64,000 bases of DNA from Microbacterium sp. 18062 (GCF_902706225.1 NZ_CACSKB010000021.1:1-64000); one strand, 5' to 3'. Numbered from the stretch's first letter, positions 45,507-55,100 are shown. Notes: a model not told the origin generated them from the sequence alone. Numbers and translations: made by a program.

Positions 45507-46817
45507 TCACCCCGGGTGCTGCGCGACATCGTGGATGTCGCGCAGCACCCATCCGTGTTCGTGGCGGACGATCGCGACGATCTGCGAGGCGCGCGTGCCG
45601 GAGGCGTCGTCGGCGCGCAGGAGCGCGAGGCCGCCGACGTCGTCGAGGAGGGTCAGCCGGCGTGAGGACGACTCGGCGAACGCCGCTCCGTCCTGCGGCA
45701 CGGCGCCCTCCTGATCCCGCAGTTCGCGCAGGCAGTCCGCGTCGCCGCCGCAGCCGCGGAGCGATTCGAGGAGCGCACCGGCCGCCACGACGACATCGCC
45801 GTCCTCCGCCGTCTCCTCCAGGTCGACAGCCGGGTCGGTGACGGTACCCGCGTCGGACGCGCTCGGCTCGGAGACGCCCGAGTCGGGACCGGTGCCCGGG
45901 CCACCATCGGCGGCGTCGTCCGCCGGCCAGAGCAGTCCCCCCGCGACCACGAGCGCCCCCGCCGCCGCGGCGAGCATCAGGGCCCCGCGGCGGTTCCGGG
46001 GACGCGACCGGGGTCGGTTCCGGATGCTCCGCCACAGCGAGGTGAGGGCCTCGGACGCCATCTCCGCGATCCCGGCGTCGGCCGCGTCGGCGAGCCGCCG
46101 CCACGCGCGGCGCTCTCCCGGCTCGATCGGGTCTTCGGCCACCGGGCGAGCGATCGCACCCCGCCGCGCCAGCAGCTGGGTGCCGACCGCTGCCGGCGCT
46201 GCGCTCGCGAACAGGGCGTCCTCCAGAGCGGGCACGGCGGAATCGAGGCGTTCCGGATCTGCGACGGCCTCCCGCGCCCGCCCGATGACCGGGCCGACGC
46301 TCGTGTCCTCCGCCTCGCACGCCGCCTCGATCGCGCGGAGGGCGCGGTCCGCGGCGGTCGTCGGGTCGTCCTGCGCGCCCGGCTCGTGCACGAACAACGG
46401 CGTGCCGTCCTCGCTCATCCACCAACGGCCCCGGCACGCCGGATCCGGATGCATCCCGTGCTCCGCGAGGCTTCCGCGGAGGATGCTGACGACCAGGGTG
46501 ACGACCTCACCCGGCGCGAACGGATGTCCGCCGGCGGCCCGCCGCGCGGCGAGGTCGGCCACCGACTGCCCGCACGGCGGCAGCAGCACTGCGAGGCCGG
46601 TCGGAGTGCGCACGAGCTCCCACGGCGCGGCGACGTGCTCGCCGTCCGCCTTCCAGAGCTCCGTCCCGTCGAGGTCGGCGACCGGCACGGCGACCGCGGC
46701 ACGGCCGTCCCAGCTCACGATCTCGCCCGGGTAGGGGCCGGTGCCCTCCGGGACGATCCGAAGCACCGGCTCCTCGAGGAGCGGAAGCAAGGGTCCGGTG
46801 ATCGACGACGCGCTCAT
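45507..46817 (-). CDS. uncharacterised single-pass membrane protein, possibly with a degenerate kinase-like domain
   Basis: 436 residues from ATG. The N-terminal part (about 1-260) is soluble and has the order GEVVTLVVSILRGSLAEHG then RGRWWMSEDGTPLFVHEPG, which loosely recalls the helix and catalytic-loop region of Ser/Thr kinases without the active residues. A basic strip (RNRPRSRPRNRRG) precedes one membrane segment (about 280-300); the outside part (about 305-436) has an acidic Pro/Ser linker, then a small domain with a Cys pair (RGCGGDADCLREL). I do not recognise a family. Its last 12 codons form one arm of a strong hairpin. Confidence 0.8.
   Translation of the reverse strand: MSASSITGPLLPLLEEPVLRIVPEGTGPYPGEIVSWDGRAAVAVPVADLDGTELWKADGEHVAAPWELVRTPTGLAVLLPPCGQSVADLAARRAAGGHPFAPGEVVTLVVSILRGSLAEHGMHPDPACRGRWWMSEDGTPLFVHEPGAQDDPTTAADRALRAIEAACEAEDTSVGPVIGRAREAVADPERLDSAVPALEDALFASAAPAAVGTQLLARRGAIARPVAEDPIEPGERRAWRRLADAADAGIAEMASEALTSLWRSIRNRPRSRPRNRRGALMLAAAAGALVVAGGLLWPADDAADGGPGTGPDSGVSEPSASDAGTVTDPAVDLEETAEDGDVVVAAGALLESLRGCGGDADCLRELRDQEGAVPQDGAAFAESSSRRLTLLDDVGGLALLRADDASGTRASQIVAIVRHEHGWVLRDIHDVAQHPG
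45514..45550. terminator. 17-base-pair hairpin, two-way terminator overlapping a coding end
   Basis: GGGTGCTGCGCGACATC - GTG - GATGTCGCGCAGCACCC, perfect arms. It starts 21 bases after the sucB stop and lies within the last codons of the convergent minus-strand gene. It would stop transcripts from either side. Confidence 0.75.
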
Positions 46818-46935
46818 CCCCCCAGACTGGACGCTCGCATCCTCTCGCGCGGGCCGCCGCGGAGCGTCGGTGGACGCGGAGGGACGGCGTCGCGCTGGGG
46901 AGGAGAGGAAGGTCGCGCGAAGGTAGGCTGGAGGC

Positions 46936-47646
46936 ATGGCAGCGCGCAGTTCCGCACCCGAGAAGCGTCCCGGGTTCTTCTCCCAGCTCAAGACCCTCTA
47001 CCGGTTCACGGTCGAGGCGTACTCCTGGTTGCCCTACCTCCTGATCGGCATCCTGCTGGCGGGCGTCGCCCTCGGGGTGGGGATCGGCTTCCTCGTCCCG
47101 CCGGTGGCCGTCTGGAGCGTGATCCTCTGGGGGTTCACCGGACTCCTCTTCGGCGTCCTCGCCGCTCTCATGACGATGACGCGCCTGTCGACGACCGCGA
47201 TGTACAAGAAGATCGACGGGATGCCGGGCGCCGCCGGGCACGTCCTGTCCACCTCGCTCGGCCGCAAGTGGCAGTCCGGCGACATGCCGGTGGGCGTCAA
47301 CCCGCGCACGCAGGAGGCTGTGTACCGGGCGATCGGTCGCGGGGGCGTCGTGATCGTCGGCGAGGGCGCCCGCGGCCGCCTGACGCGGCTGGTCGGCGAC
47401 GAGCGGGCGAAGGTGCAGCGGGTGGCCTCCGGCGTGCCCGTCACCGTCATCTATGTGGGCCACGGCGACGATGAGGTCCCGATCGCGAAGCTCTCATCGA
47501 CGATCAAGTCGCTGCCCAAGAAGATCGATCGCGCCACCATGGCAGCCGTCATCAAGCGCATCGACTCGGTGTCGCAGTCGCTCGCCTCGATGCCGATCCC
47601 CAAGGGCATCGACCCGACGAAGGTGCGCGCCCCCCGTCCCCGCTGA
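46936..47646 (+). CDS. DUF4191 family membrane protein
   Basis: 236 residues. Two adjoining membrane segments at about 30-52 and 55-80 after a basic N-terminus (FFSQLKTLYRFTVEAYSWLPY), then a soluble domain with MYKKIDGMPGAAGHVL, VNPRTQEAVYRAIGRGGVVIVGEG and a basic end. This is DUF4191, an actinobacterial family of unknown role, commonly near lipoate or glutamine synthetase genes. Start chosen at the ATG after GGAGG. Confidence 0.92.
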   Translation: MAARSSAPEKRPGFFSQLKTLYRFTVEAYSWLPYLLIGILLAGVALGVGIGFLVPPVAVWSVILWGFTGLLFGVLAALMTMTRLSTTAMYKKIDGMPGAAGHVLSTSLGRKWQSGDMPVGVNPRTQEAVYRAIGRGGVVIVGEGARGRLTRLVGDERAKVQRVASGVPVTVIYVGHGDDEVPIAKLSSTIKSLPKKIDRATMAAVIKRIDSVSQSLASMPIPKGIDPTKVRAPRPR

Positions 47647-47650
47647 TCCC

Positions 47651-47725
47651 GCTGCGGGGCGCTCCGTGGGGTGCGAAAGTCCGGTCGCTGAGCGAGCGCA
47701 GCGAGACGAAGCGTGAGGACTTTCG
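47651..47725 (-). repeat. intergenic repeat element, inverted copy 3, with a TGAGCGAGCGCAGCGAGAC unit
   Basis: The reverse complement of 47651-47682 reads GGACTTTCGCACCCCACGGAGCGCCCCGC, matching the middle of the copies at 12.4 and 28.0 kb, here reversed. It is followed by a GTCGCTGAGCGAGCGCAGCG unit like the one near 19.0 kb. It lies between two convergent genes. Confidence 0.65.
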
Positions 47726-47727
47726 GA

Positions 47728-48129
47728 TCAGAAGCGCAGGAGCACGGTGCCGGCGGCCTTGTCGTGGAGCCCGCGCTGATCGGCGTCCCAGATCACCGCG
47801 GGGATCACGAGGACCAGCAGCAGCGTCCGGACCACGGGTCGCCACAGCCCCACCCATCCCCCGCCGAGCCGGACGACGCGCATTCCCAGGATGCGGTGCC
47901 CCGGGCTGCCGCCGACGGTCGGGATGAAGACGATCTGCGCGATGGCGAACACGATCGTCGTCGCCCATGGGTCGTACTGGAAGAACGCGATCGAGATGAC
48001 GACGGCGCACGCCCAGTCGATGGCGACGGCCGCGAAGCGCCGACCCGCCCGGGCGATCGAGCCGATGCCGGCGTCCGGGAGGTCCAATCGCTCGCCGGGA
48101 TAGCGGGACTCGACCGGGATCTCGGGCAT
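47728..48129 (-). CDS. RDD family membrane protein
   Basis: 133 residues. The family opening AGRRFAAVAIDWACAVVISI (Arg-Asp region, here ...AIDW) is followed by two more membrane segments and by GHRILGMRVVRLGGGWVG, the conserved RDD loop. Three to four membrane segments in all. The role is unknown; some RDD proteins transport ions or solutes. It is divergent from glnA. Confidence 0.9.
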   Translation of the reverse strand: MPEIPVESRYPGERLDLPDAGIGSIARAGRRFAAVAIDWACAVVISIAFFQYDPWATTIVFAIAQIVFIPTVGGSPGHRILGMRVVRLGGGWVGLWRPVVRTLLLVLVIPAVIWDADQRGLHDKAAGTVLLRF

Positions 48130-48152
48130 GTCCCTACCCTAACCGCCCATGC

Positions 48153-48168
48153 GTAACATCCCGGAAAC
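48153..48168 (+). promoter_or_regulatory. GlnR-like box upstream of glnA
   Basis: GTAAC - ATCCCG - GAAAC matches the actinobacterial GlnR half-site pair exactly. It lies 96-111 bases before the glnA start. A -10-like GATAGC follows at about 48199. Confidence 0.6.
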
Positions 48169-48263
48169 ATATGGGACACTGGCGAGCAACGCCCCGCCGA
48201 TAGCGTCGAGACAGCCCGTTCTGGCGGGCGGAACTTCCCGAATGCCCTACCTCTGGAGTCTCC

Positions 48264-49688
48264 ATGTTCAGTGATTCATCCGAGGTGCTGAAGTTCATCA
48301 AGGACGAGGACGTCAAGTTCCTCGATATCCGTTTCACGGATCTTCCTGGTGTGCAGCAGCACTTCAACATTCCCGCCGAGACCGTCGACGAAGAGTTCTT
48401 CACGGTCGGCCAGCTGTTCGACGGCTCCTCGATCCGCGGATTCGCCAACATCCACGAGTCCGATATGCAGCTCATCCCGGATGTGTCGACGGCCTACGTC
48501 GACCAGTTCCGCGAGGCGAAGACCCTCGTGATGATCTTCGACATCTACAACCCGCGCAACGGCGAGATCTACGCGAAGGACCCGCGTCAGGTCGCGAAGA
48601 AGGCCGAGAAGTACCTGGCCTCGACCGGCATCGCCGACACGGCGTTCTTCGCCCCCGAGGCCGAGTTCTACATCTTCGACGACGTCCGCTTCGAGGTGAA
48701 GCAGAACTCGAGCTTCTACTCGGTCGACTCCGAGGAGGGCGCCTGGAACACGGGTCGCGCCGAGGAGGGCGGCAACCTTGCCAACAAGACCGCCTACAAG
48801 GGCGGCTACTTCCCCGTCTCCCCCGTGGACAAGACGGCGGACCTCCGCGACGACATCAGCCTGAAGCTGATCGAGTCGGGCCTCCACCTCGAGCGCGCAC
48901 ACCACGAGGTGGGCACCGGCGGACAGCAGGAGATCAACTACCGCTTCGACACCATGGTGCACGCGGCCGACGACATTCTGAAGTTCAAGTACATCGTCAA
49001 GAACACCGCCGAGCAGTGGGGCAAGGTCGCGACCTTCATGCCGAAGCCGCTCTTCGGCGACAACGGCTCGGGCATGCACACGCACCAGTCGCTGTGGCTC
49101 GAGGGCAAGCCCCTCTTCTACGACGAGAAGGGCTATGGCGGGCTCTCCGACATCGCGCGCTGGTACATCGGCGGCCTCCTCGCCCACGCGCCCGCCGTGC
49201 TGGCGTTCACGAACCCGACCCTGAACAGCTACAAGCGACTGGTCAAGGGCTACGAGGCGCCGGTCAACCTCGTCTACTCGGCGGGCAACCGTTCGGCGGC
49301 GATCCGCATCCCGATCACCGGATCGAACCCCAAGGCCAAGCGCATCGAGTTCCGCGCTCCGGATGCGTCGGGCAACCCGTACCTCGCGTTCGCGGCGCAG
49401 ATGATGGCCGGACTCGACGGCATCCTGAACCGCATCGAGCCGCATGAGCCGGTCGACAAGGATCTCTACGAGCTTCCCCCCGAGGAGGCCAAGAACATCC
49501 CGCAGGTGCCGAACTCGCTGCTCGACTCGCTCGAGGCGCTGCGCGCCGACAACGAGTTCCTGACCCGCGGCAACGTGTTCACGCCCGAGCTCATCGAGAC
49601 GTGGATCGAGTACAAGATCGAGAACGAGATCAAGCCGCTCGCGGCTCGTCCGCACCCGTTCGAGTACGAGCTGTACTTCGGCGTCTGA
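48264..49688 (+). CDS. glnA: glutamine synthetase, type I
   Basis: 474 residues, the size of GSI-beta. N-terminal beta-grasp domain with [14 protein letters not shown]; metal and ATP sites in [25 protein letters not shown], and [14 protein letters not shown] [19 protein letters not shown]. The adenylylation loop is kept, with Tyr402 in [13 protein letters not shown], so GlnE can switch it off. It makes glutamine from glutamate and ammonia. A GlnR-like box precedes it and a strong hairpin follows. Confidence 0.97.
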   Translation: MFSDSSEVLKFIKDEDVKFLDIRFTDLPGVQQHFNIPAETVDEEFFTVGQLFDGSSIRGFANIHESDMQLIPDVSTAYVDQFREAKTLVMIFDIYNPRNGEIYAKDPRQVAKKAEKYLASTGIADTAFFAPEAEFYIFDDVRFEVKQNSSFYSVDSEEGAWNTGRAEEGGNLANKTAYKGGYFPVSPVDKTADLRDDISLKLIESGLHLERAHHEVGTGGQQEINYRFDTMVHAADDILKFKYIVKNTAEQWGKVATFMPKPLFGDNGSGMHTHQSLWLEGKPLFYDEKGYGGLSDIARWYIGGLLAHAPAVLAFTNPTLNSYKRLVKGYEAPVNLVYSAGNRSAAIRIPITGSNPKAKRIEFRAPDASGNPYLAFAAQMMAGLDGILNRIEPHEPVDKDLYELPPEEAKNIPQVPNSLLDSLEALRADNEFLTRGNVFTPELIETWIEYKIENEIKPLAARPHPFEYELYFGV

Positions 49689-49707
49689 CTCCTCGCACGA
49701 CACGCAT

Positions 49708-49745
49708 CGGCCCGACTCCCGCTCAGATCCGAGGGAGCCGGGCCG
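49708..49745 (+). terminator. terminator of glnA
   Basis: CGGCCCGACTCCC / GGGAGCCGGGCCG, 13-base arms with one mismatch and a 12-base loop, 19 bases after the stop. Confidence 0.75.
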
Positions 49746-49863
49746 GTGCGCTGTCTCCAGAGCCCTATCGACGCGGCGACCCTCATTGCAGAGTCACGGG
49801 CCTGAGCCGAGCAGTGGATCGGAAGACGGGGCGGACCGCCGCGGCTCACCGGAACGCACGCGG

Positions 49864-52239
49864 ATGACGTCCGACGACCGCACCGCTGCTCGGGTCGACA
49901 CGCCGGGCTTCGATCTCCGCCGGTTCCTGCCGTCGCGGCTGGCCGGAGTTCTCGGACTGCCCGGCGCGGCATCGTTCCGGGCAATGTCCGGAATCCTGGC
50001 TGCGCGCGCCGGATACGCCGCTGCCCTGCAGCAGCTCACTGAAGCCGAGTTCGCAGAGGATCTCCGAGGGCTGCGCGACTCCCCGGCGGCAGATGGGGCG
50101 CTGTCGCCGCGGCTGCTCGCGCTCGTGGCGGAAGCCGCGGCGCGCAGTCTCGGATTCGCGCCGTACGAGGAGCAGCTGCTGGCGGTGGCGGCGCTTCTCG
50201 ACGGCTATGCCATCGAGATGGACACCGGCGAGGGCAAGACCCTCGTCGGTGCGCTGGCCGCAGCATCCCACGCCCTCGCCGGGCGGCGGGTGCATGTGCT
50301 CTCGATCAACGACTACCTCGCCCGGCGGGACGCCGAGTGGATGTCTCCGCTGCTCGCATTGCTCGGGGTGCGCGTCGCGTGGATCGGACAGACGTCCACG
50401 ACGGCCGCACGTCGTGACGCGTACCGAGCGCAGGTCGTATATGCGCCGGTGTCGGAGGTCGGGTATGACGTGCTCCGCGATCGCCAGGCCACGGTCGATG
50501 CGGATCGGGTGGCACCGGTGTTCGACGTCGCGATCGTGGACGAAGCCGATGCGGTCATGATCGACGAGGCGATGGCTCCGCTCGTGCTCGCCGGCTCCGG
50601 TCCGGAGGATGCCGAGGACGTCAGTGCCGCGACGGAACTGGTCGGCTCGCTCGATCCGGAGCAGCACTTCACGGTGGACGAGGACGGGGCGACCGTCTCC
50701 TTGACCGATGCGGGTCTCGACCTGATCGAGGCGCGCCTGGGTGGGGTGAATCTGTTCGACCTCGACCACAGCGCGACGCTCACCCATGTGAACCTGGCCC
50801 TGCACGCGCGTGCTCTGGTCCGCCGCGACGTCGACTATCTGATCGCGGACGGCCGCATCCGGCTCATCAACACCGCACGGGGACGCATCGCCGAGCAGCA
50901 GCGCTGGCCGGACGGCTTGCATCGCGCGATCGAGGCGAAGGAGCACCTGCCGGTCACGCCTCCGGGCGTAGTCCTCGACACGATCACCGTCCAGGACCTT
51001 CTCCTGCACTATCGCACGCTGTCCGGGATGAGCGGAACGATCCTGGCCGTCGCCGACGAGCTGATGGAGTTCTATGAGCTGCGCTCCGGTCGGATCGAAC
51101 GGCACCGTCCGCGCATACGCACGGACGAGTCGATGCGCGTACTCGTCTCACAGGAGGAGAAGACCGCACAGATCGTCGCGGAGATCCTCCGCCGCCACGC
51201 GACCGGCCAGCCCGTGCTCGTCGGGACGCAGAGCGTCGCGGAATCCGAACAGCTCGCAGCCCGGCTTCCGGCGGAGCTGCGGGCACGGGTCCTCAATGCC
51301 CGGAACGACGCGGAAGAGGCCGCCGTCGTCGCCCGGGCGGGCGAGCGCGGGGCGGTGACGATCTCCACACAGATGTCGGGGCGCGGCACCGACATCCGCC
51401 TCGGCGGATCGGATGAACGTGACCGAGCGCGGGTCGTCGCAGCAGGCGGACTGGCAGTCGTCGCGACGGCGCTGTACCCGTCCAGACGCCTCGATCAGCA
51501 GTTGCGTGGACGATCGGGCAGACAGGGAGACCCCGGCACGACGATCGCCTTCGCCTGCCTGGACGACGATCTCGTGCGGCAGAATGCGACCCGGCGGAGC
51601 CTTCGCCGGGCAGAGCGCGGCTCGGGACTCGACCCGCACGCCCGTCGCGCGATCGTGACCGAGGCGCAGAGGATCGCCGAGAGCGTGCGGCTGGGACGGC
51701 ACCGCGGTACCTGGGAGTACAACCGCGCCATCGCCGCACAGCGGGAGAAGGTGCTCGCCGTGCGGGAGCGAGTCCTGAGCGGCGCCGCCCGGGATGACCG
51801 CGTCCACGCCCTCGTGGCGGACGAGCTCGCGCACCTCGCGCGTGCCGCGGGCGGTGAGGCCGTCGACCGTGCCCTCGCAGCCCTGAGGCTCCACCACCTC
51901 GACGAGCGATGGCAGCAGCACCTGGAACTGCTCACCGAGATACGCGACGGCATCCACCTACGGGTGCTGGCCGGCCAGAATCCGGTGGAGGAGTTCCACC
52001 GCATCGCGCTCCGCGAGTTCCGCGGCTTCTTCGACGCCGTGGATGACGCTGTCGCCGAGGACATCCGGGCGGTTCCGCCAGAACGCATCCAGGACGCGCT
52101 CGAGTTCCTCGGGCGGCGGCGGCCGTCGGCCACCTGGACCTACATGATCCGCGACAACCCCCTGGGAACCGCAGGCGGCCGCGCCGCCGAGAGCATCCGC
52201 GGTCTCGTGCGCAGAGTCGTCCGCGCGAAGGCCGACTGA
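49864..52239 (+). CDS. secA2: accessory preprotein translocase ATPase SecA2
   Basis: 791 residues, shorter than housekeeping SecA. Walker A MDTGEGKTLVGAL (about 122), then HVLSINDYLARRDAEWM, Walker B as VDEADAVMIDEAMAPLVL, the PPXD domain, and the second nucleotide domain with TISTQMSGRGTDIRLGG and LRGRSGRQGDPG. The C-terminal zinc domain of SecA is missing, as in SecA2 proteins. It drives export of a subset of proteins through the Sec channel. No accessory Sec partner is nearby. ATG chosen at 49864; the frame upstream is noncoding. Confidence 0.92.
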   Translation: MTSDDRTAARVDTPGFDLRRFLPSRLAGVLGLPGAASFRAMSGILAARAGYAAALQQLTEAEFAEDLRGLRDSPAADGALSPRLLALVAEAAARSLGFAPYEEQLLAVAALLDGYAIEMDTGEGKTLVGALAAASHALAGRRVHVLSINDYLARRDAEWMSPLLALLGVRVAWIGQTSTTAARRDAYRAQVVYAPVSEVGYDVLRDRQATVDADRVAPVFDVAIVDEADAVMIDEAMAPLVLAGSGPEDAEDVSAATELVGSLDPEQHFTVDEDGATVSLTDAGLDLIEARLGGVNLFDLDHSATLTHVNLALHARALVRRDVDYLIADGRIRLINTARGRIAEQQRWPDGLHRAIEAKEHLPVTPPGVVLDTITVQDLLLHYRTLSGMSGTILAVADELMEFYELRSGRIERHRPRIRTDESMRVLVSQEEKTAQIVAEILRRHATGQPVLVGTQSVAESEQLAARLPAELRARVLNARNDAEEAAVVARAGERGAVTISTQMSGRGTDIRLGGSDERDRARVVAAGGLAVVATALYPSRRLDQQLRGRSGRQGDPGTTIAFACLDDDLVRQNATRRSLRRAERGSGLDPHARRAIVTEAQRIAESVRLGRHRGTWEYNRAIAAQREKVLAVRERVLSGAARDDRVHALVADELAHLARAAGGEAVDRALAALRLHHLDERWQQHLELLTEIRDGIHLRVLAGQNPVEEFHRIALREFRGFFDAVDDAVAEDIRAVPPERIQDALEFLGRRRPSATWTYMIRDNPLGTAGGRAAESIRGLVRRVVRAKAD

Positions 52240-52342
52240 CCGGACACGGCCTCCGCCCCGGCCGCATCGTGGAGATCACGTCGGGCCACGTCCGGCGCGA
52301 TGGATGCGCGTAGACGTGGCCCGACGGCGATTCGAGGGACTG

Positions 52343-52972
52343 CTACGCGGTCGGGACGATCAGGCCGCTGGTCCTCGCGGTAGCCGCGGCGAGGCGGTCG
52401 GCGACATTCGCCCAGTCGACGATGTTCCAGAAGGCGGTGACGTAGTCGGCGCGCACGTTCTTGTAGTCGAGGTAGTAGGCGTGCTCCCACACGTCCAGAA
52501 GGAGGACCGGGATGGTGCCGGCGGCAAAGTTCGACTGCTGGTCGAAGAACTGCTGCACGATCAGCTGGCTCCCGATCGAGTCCCAGACCAGGGCGGCCCA
52601 GCCGGAACCCTGCACGCCGAGCGCGGCGGCAGTGAAATGAGCGCGGAACTTGTCGAACGAGCCGAAGTGGTCGTCGATCGCGGAGGCGAGCTCGCCGGTG
52701 GGCTTGTCGCCTCCGTTCGGGGAGAGGTTCGTCCAGAAGACGGAGTGGTTCGTGTGTCCGCCGAGGTTGAACGCCAGGTCCTTCTGGAGCTTGTTGACGT
52801 TGCCGAGGCTGCCCGAGTCCCGCGCCTCCGCCAGCTGTTCGAGGGCGGTGTTGGCACCGGTGACGTACGCCTGGTGGTGCTTGGAGTGGTGCAGCTGCAT
52901 GATGGTGCCGCTGATCGCCGGCTCCAGCGCGGCATAGTCGTAGCCCAGCTCGGGGAGTGTGTACACGGTCAT
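52343..52972 (-). CDS. sodA: superoxide dismutase (Mn/Fe type)
   Basis: 209 residues. Metal ligands in the usual places: His in [12 protein letters not shown], His in [10 protein letters not shown], and Asp/His in [14 protein letters not shown]. The motif set suggests manganese. No signal peptide, so it acts in the cytoplasm unless exported by SecA2, whose gene is next door in the convergent direction; SodA is a known SecA2 substrate in mycobacteria, but that link is only suggested here. Confidence 0.97.
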   Translation of the reverse strand: MTVYTLPELGYDYAALEPAISGTIMQLHHSKHHQAYVTGANTALEQLAEARDSGSLGNVNKLQKDLAFNLGGHTNHSVFWTNLSPNGGDKPTGELASAIDDHFGSFDKFRAHFTAAALGVQGSGWAALVWDSIGSQLIVQQFFDQQSNFAAGTIPVLLLDVWEHAYYLDYKNVRADYVTAFWNIVDWANVADRLAAATARTSGLIVPTA

Positions 52973-53012
52973 GGGGATTCCTCTCGATGTGATGGAGTGC
53001 GCGGAATGCGCG

Positions 53013-53627
53013 TCAATGAAGTGCGGTGGCCCCGGCTCCCTCCGGCCTGCCGGGGCCGGAGGGGACTGCGGCTGTCGCCGGTGCGGCGGTGAGCGCGTCG
53101 AGGACCGGGACGATGTCACGGACGGCGATCTCGATGCGCGCGTAGGTCTCGGGGGCGAGCAGTGTCGTGCGATCGAAGTCGCCTGCGCTGGCGTAGATCC
53201 CCACCGGGACGGTCGCTGCTTGGAAGAACCCGAACAACGGGCGCAGCTCGTGCTCGATGACCAGGGCGTGCCGGTCGCTTCCGCCGGTCGCCACGAGCAT
53301 CACCGGCTTGTTGGCCAGGGCGTACTGGTCGACGAAGTCGAAGAAGTGCTTGAACAGGCCGGTGTACGAGCCGCGGAACACCGGGGTGCCCGCGATCACG
53401 AGGTCGGCGTCCTCGACAGCGGCGACCTCTGCGCGGACCTCTGCGGAGAGGTCCTCGCGCGCGAGCGCACTCGTGAGCCCCGGTCCGAGCGTGGACACCT
53501 CGATGCGACGGACCTCGATCTCGCGGGTCGATGCGATCTGATCGGTGATCAGCTCGATGAGCGCGCCGGTCTTGCTCGGCGTGCTGTAGCTGCCGTTGAC
53601 CGTGACGGTCCGAAGCGGCCTGCTCAT
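53013..53627 (-). CDS. NADPH-dependent FMN reductase (SsuE/MsuE type)
   Basis: 204 residues. Flavodoxin-like start [21 protein letters not shown] (phosphate loop), [25 protein letters not shown] (flavin site), and [13 protein letters not shown]. It would supply reduced FMN to the flavin monooxygenase encoded by the gene it overlaps by four bases. Such pairs often release sulfite from sulfonates or attack other organic compounds. The C-terminal 30 residues are Ala/Pro/Gly-rich. Confidence 0.92.
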   Translation of the reverse strand: MSRPLRTVTVNGSYSTPSKTGALIELITDQIASTREIEVRRIEVSTLGPGLTSALAREDLSAEVRAEVAAVEDADLVIAGTPVFRGSYTGLFKHFFDFVDQYALANKPVMLVATGGSDRHALVIEHELRPLFGFFQAATVPVGIYASAGDFDRTTLLAPETYARIEIAVRDIVPVLDALTAAPATAAVPSGPGRPEGAGATALH

Positions 53628-54688
53628 GCGGCGGCAGCATCGCGGGAGGCCAGCTCGCGCTGCACGACCGGCAGCACCTCGGTGCCGAGCAGCTCGATCG
53701 CCTCGAGCGACTCCTTCTGGGGGCTGTTCCCGAATCCGAGCTGCATGATGTACCGCTCGTGACCGTACGCCTCGTGCTGCAGCAGGATCTTGTCGATGAT
53801 CTGCTGCGGGCTCCCGATGAACAGCGCGCCCATCTCCGAGGCCGACGCCTCGTATGCGCGTCGGGGCATGAGGTGACCCTGGCCGCGTTGGTGGAAGTTC
53901 TCCTTCATCCCCGCCGCGAAGTACGGGTAGGAGATGTCGAGTGCGGCCTGGCTCGTCTTCGCCACGAAGCCGGGCCCGTTCACGCTGACCCTCAGGGTGT
54001 CGGACGAGAAACCATGTTCCTCGCCCGCCGCGCGATAGGCGTCGACGAAGGGCGTGAACCCGTCGACCCGGCCGCCGAGGATCCCCAATGCCATCGGCAG
54101 TCCACGCGTCGCGGCGCGGATCACGGAGGCGGGGGTGCCCCCCACGGCGACCCAGAGCGGGATTCTGCGGCCCTCGTAAGGACGTGGCGCGATGCTCGCC
54201 TCGTGCAATGGCGGGCGAAGGTCGCCCGACCAGGTCACCGGGTCACTGTCCTGGATGCGCGCGAGCAGGTCGAGCTTCTCCTCGAACAGGTCGCCGTAGC
54301 TAGCCAGGTCATACCCGAACAGGGGGAACGACTCCGTATACGAGCCGCGTCCGACGATCATCTCGGCGCGACCGTCGGAGATGTTGTCGAGCGTGGAGAA
54401 CTGCTGGAAGACCCGGACCGGGTCGTCGGAGCTCAGCACCGTCACCGCGCTCGAGAGGCGGATACGACTCGTTCGTGCGGCCATCGCCGCGAGCACCACT
54501 GCGGGGGCCGACACGGCGAAGTCGGGGCGATGGTGCTCCCCCACCGCGAACACGCTGAGGCCCGCCTCATCGGCCACCTCGGCCTGTTCGATCAGCTGAT
54601 GCAGACGCTGCGACGGCGACACCGTCTCCCCCGTCACCGGGTCGGGCGTCAGCTCGCCGAAGTGATAGACACCGATCTCGAACACCAT
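53624..54688 (-). CDS. LLM-class flavin-dependent oxidoreductase
   Basis: 354 residues, a luciferase-like barrel. Marks: FEIGVYHFGE at the start, AEVADEAGLSVFAVGEHHRPDF, TSRIRLSSAVTVLSSDDPVRVFQQFSTLD, and AEMIVGRGSYTESFPLFGYDL. It uses reduced flavin and oxygen on an unknown substrate. It is translationally coupled to the FMN reductase and follows an HxlR regulator gene by 34 bases. Confidence 0.93.
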   Translation of the reverse strand: MVFEIGVYHFGELTPDPVTGETVSPSQRLHQLIEQAEVADEAGLSVFAVGEHHRPDFAVSAPAVVLAAMAARTSRIRLSSAVTVLSSDDPVRVFQQFSTLDNISDGRAEMIVGRGSYTESFPLFGYDLASYGDLFEEKLDLLARIQDSDPVTWSGDLRPPLHEASIAPRPYEGRRIPLWVAVGGTPASVIRAATRGLPMALGILGGRVDGFTPFVDAYRAAGEEHGFSSDTLRVSVNGPGFVAKTSQAALDISYPYFAAGMKENFHQRGQGHLMPRRAYEASASEMGALFIGSPQQIIDKILLQHEAYGHERYIMQLGFGNSPQKESLEAIELLGTEVLPVVQRELASRDAAAA

Positions 54689-54722
54689 CAGAACTCTCTT
54701 CTCTCAGTCGTTGCGGAAACAC

Positions 54723-55100
54723 TCAGGATCGGGAGGAACGATGGGCGTCGGCCGGCACCCATCTCTCGCTCCACGCGGTCAGATCGTCGAGGACCGGCAG
54801 CAGCGCACGACCCTTCTCGGTCAGCGCGTACACGCCTCGGGTCGAGCCCGTGCCGGGGAGGACGCGTTCGACCAGCCCGCACCGCAGCAGCTCCCCCAAG
54901 CGCGTCGTCAGCACCGCGTCGCTGATCCCCGGGACCGTGCTCTTGAGATCGACGAAACGCAGCGCGCCGCCGCGGAGCACCTGGATCAGAGCGCCGTTCC
55001 ACCGCTTGCCCAGGATGTCCATCGCCGCCAGGAACGAGGGACACAGAGCAGCGTCCGGCGCTGACGCCGTCGCCGCGCCATCCGTCGTCTCTTTACTCAT
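54723..55100 (-). CDS. HxlR-family transcriptional regulator
   Basis: 125 residues from ATG at 55100; longer forms start with Arg/Pro-rich sequence and are rejected. The winged HTH contains CPSFLAAMDILGKRWNGALI (with the conserved Cys), LRFVDLKSTVPGISDAVLTTRLGEL and YALTEKGRALLPVL. HxlR proteins often sense quinones or electrophiles through that Cys. As first gene of the hxlR / LLM / FMN-reductase group it probably controls its own operon. Confidence 0.92.
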   Translation of the reverse strand: MSKETTDGAATASAPDAALCPSFLAAMDILGKRWNGALIQVLRGGALRFVDLKSTVPGISDAVLTTRLGELLRCGLVERVLPGTGSTRGVYALTEKGRALLPVLDDLTAWSERWVPADAHRSSRS

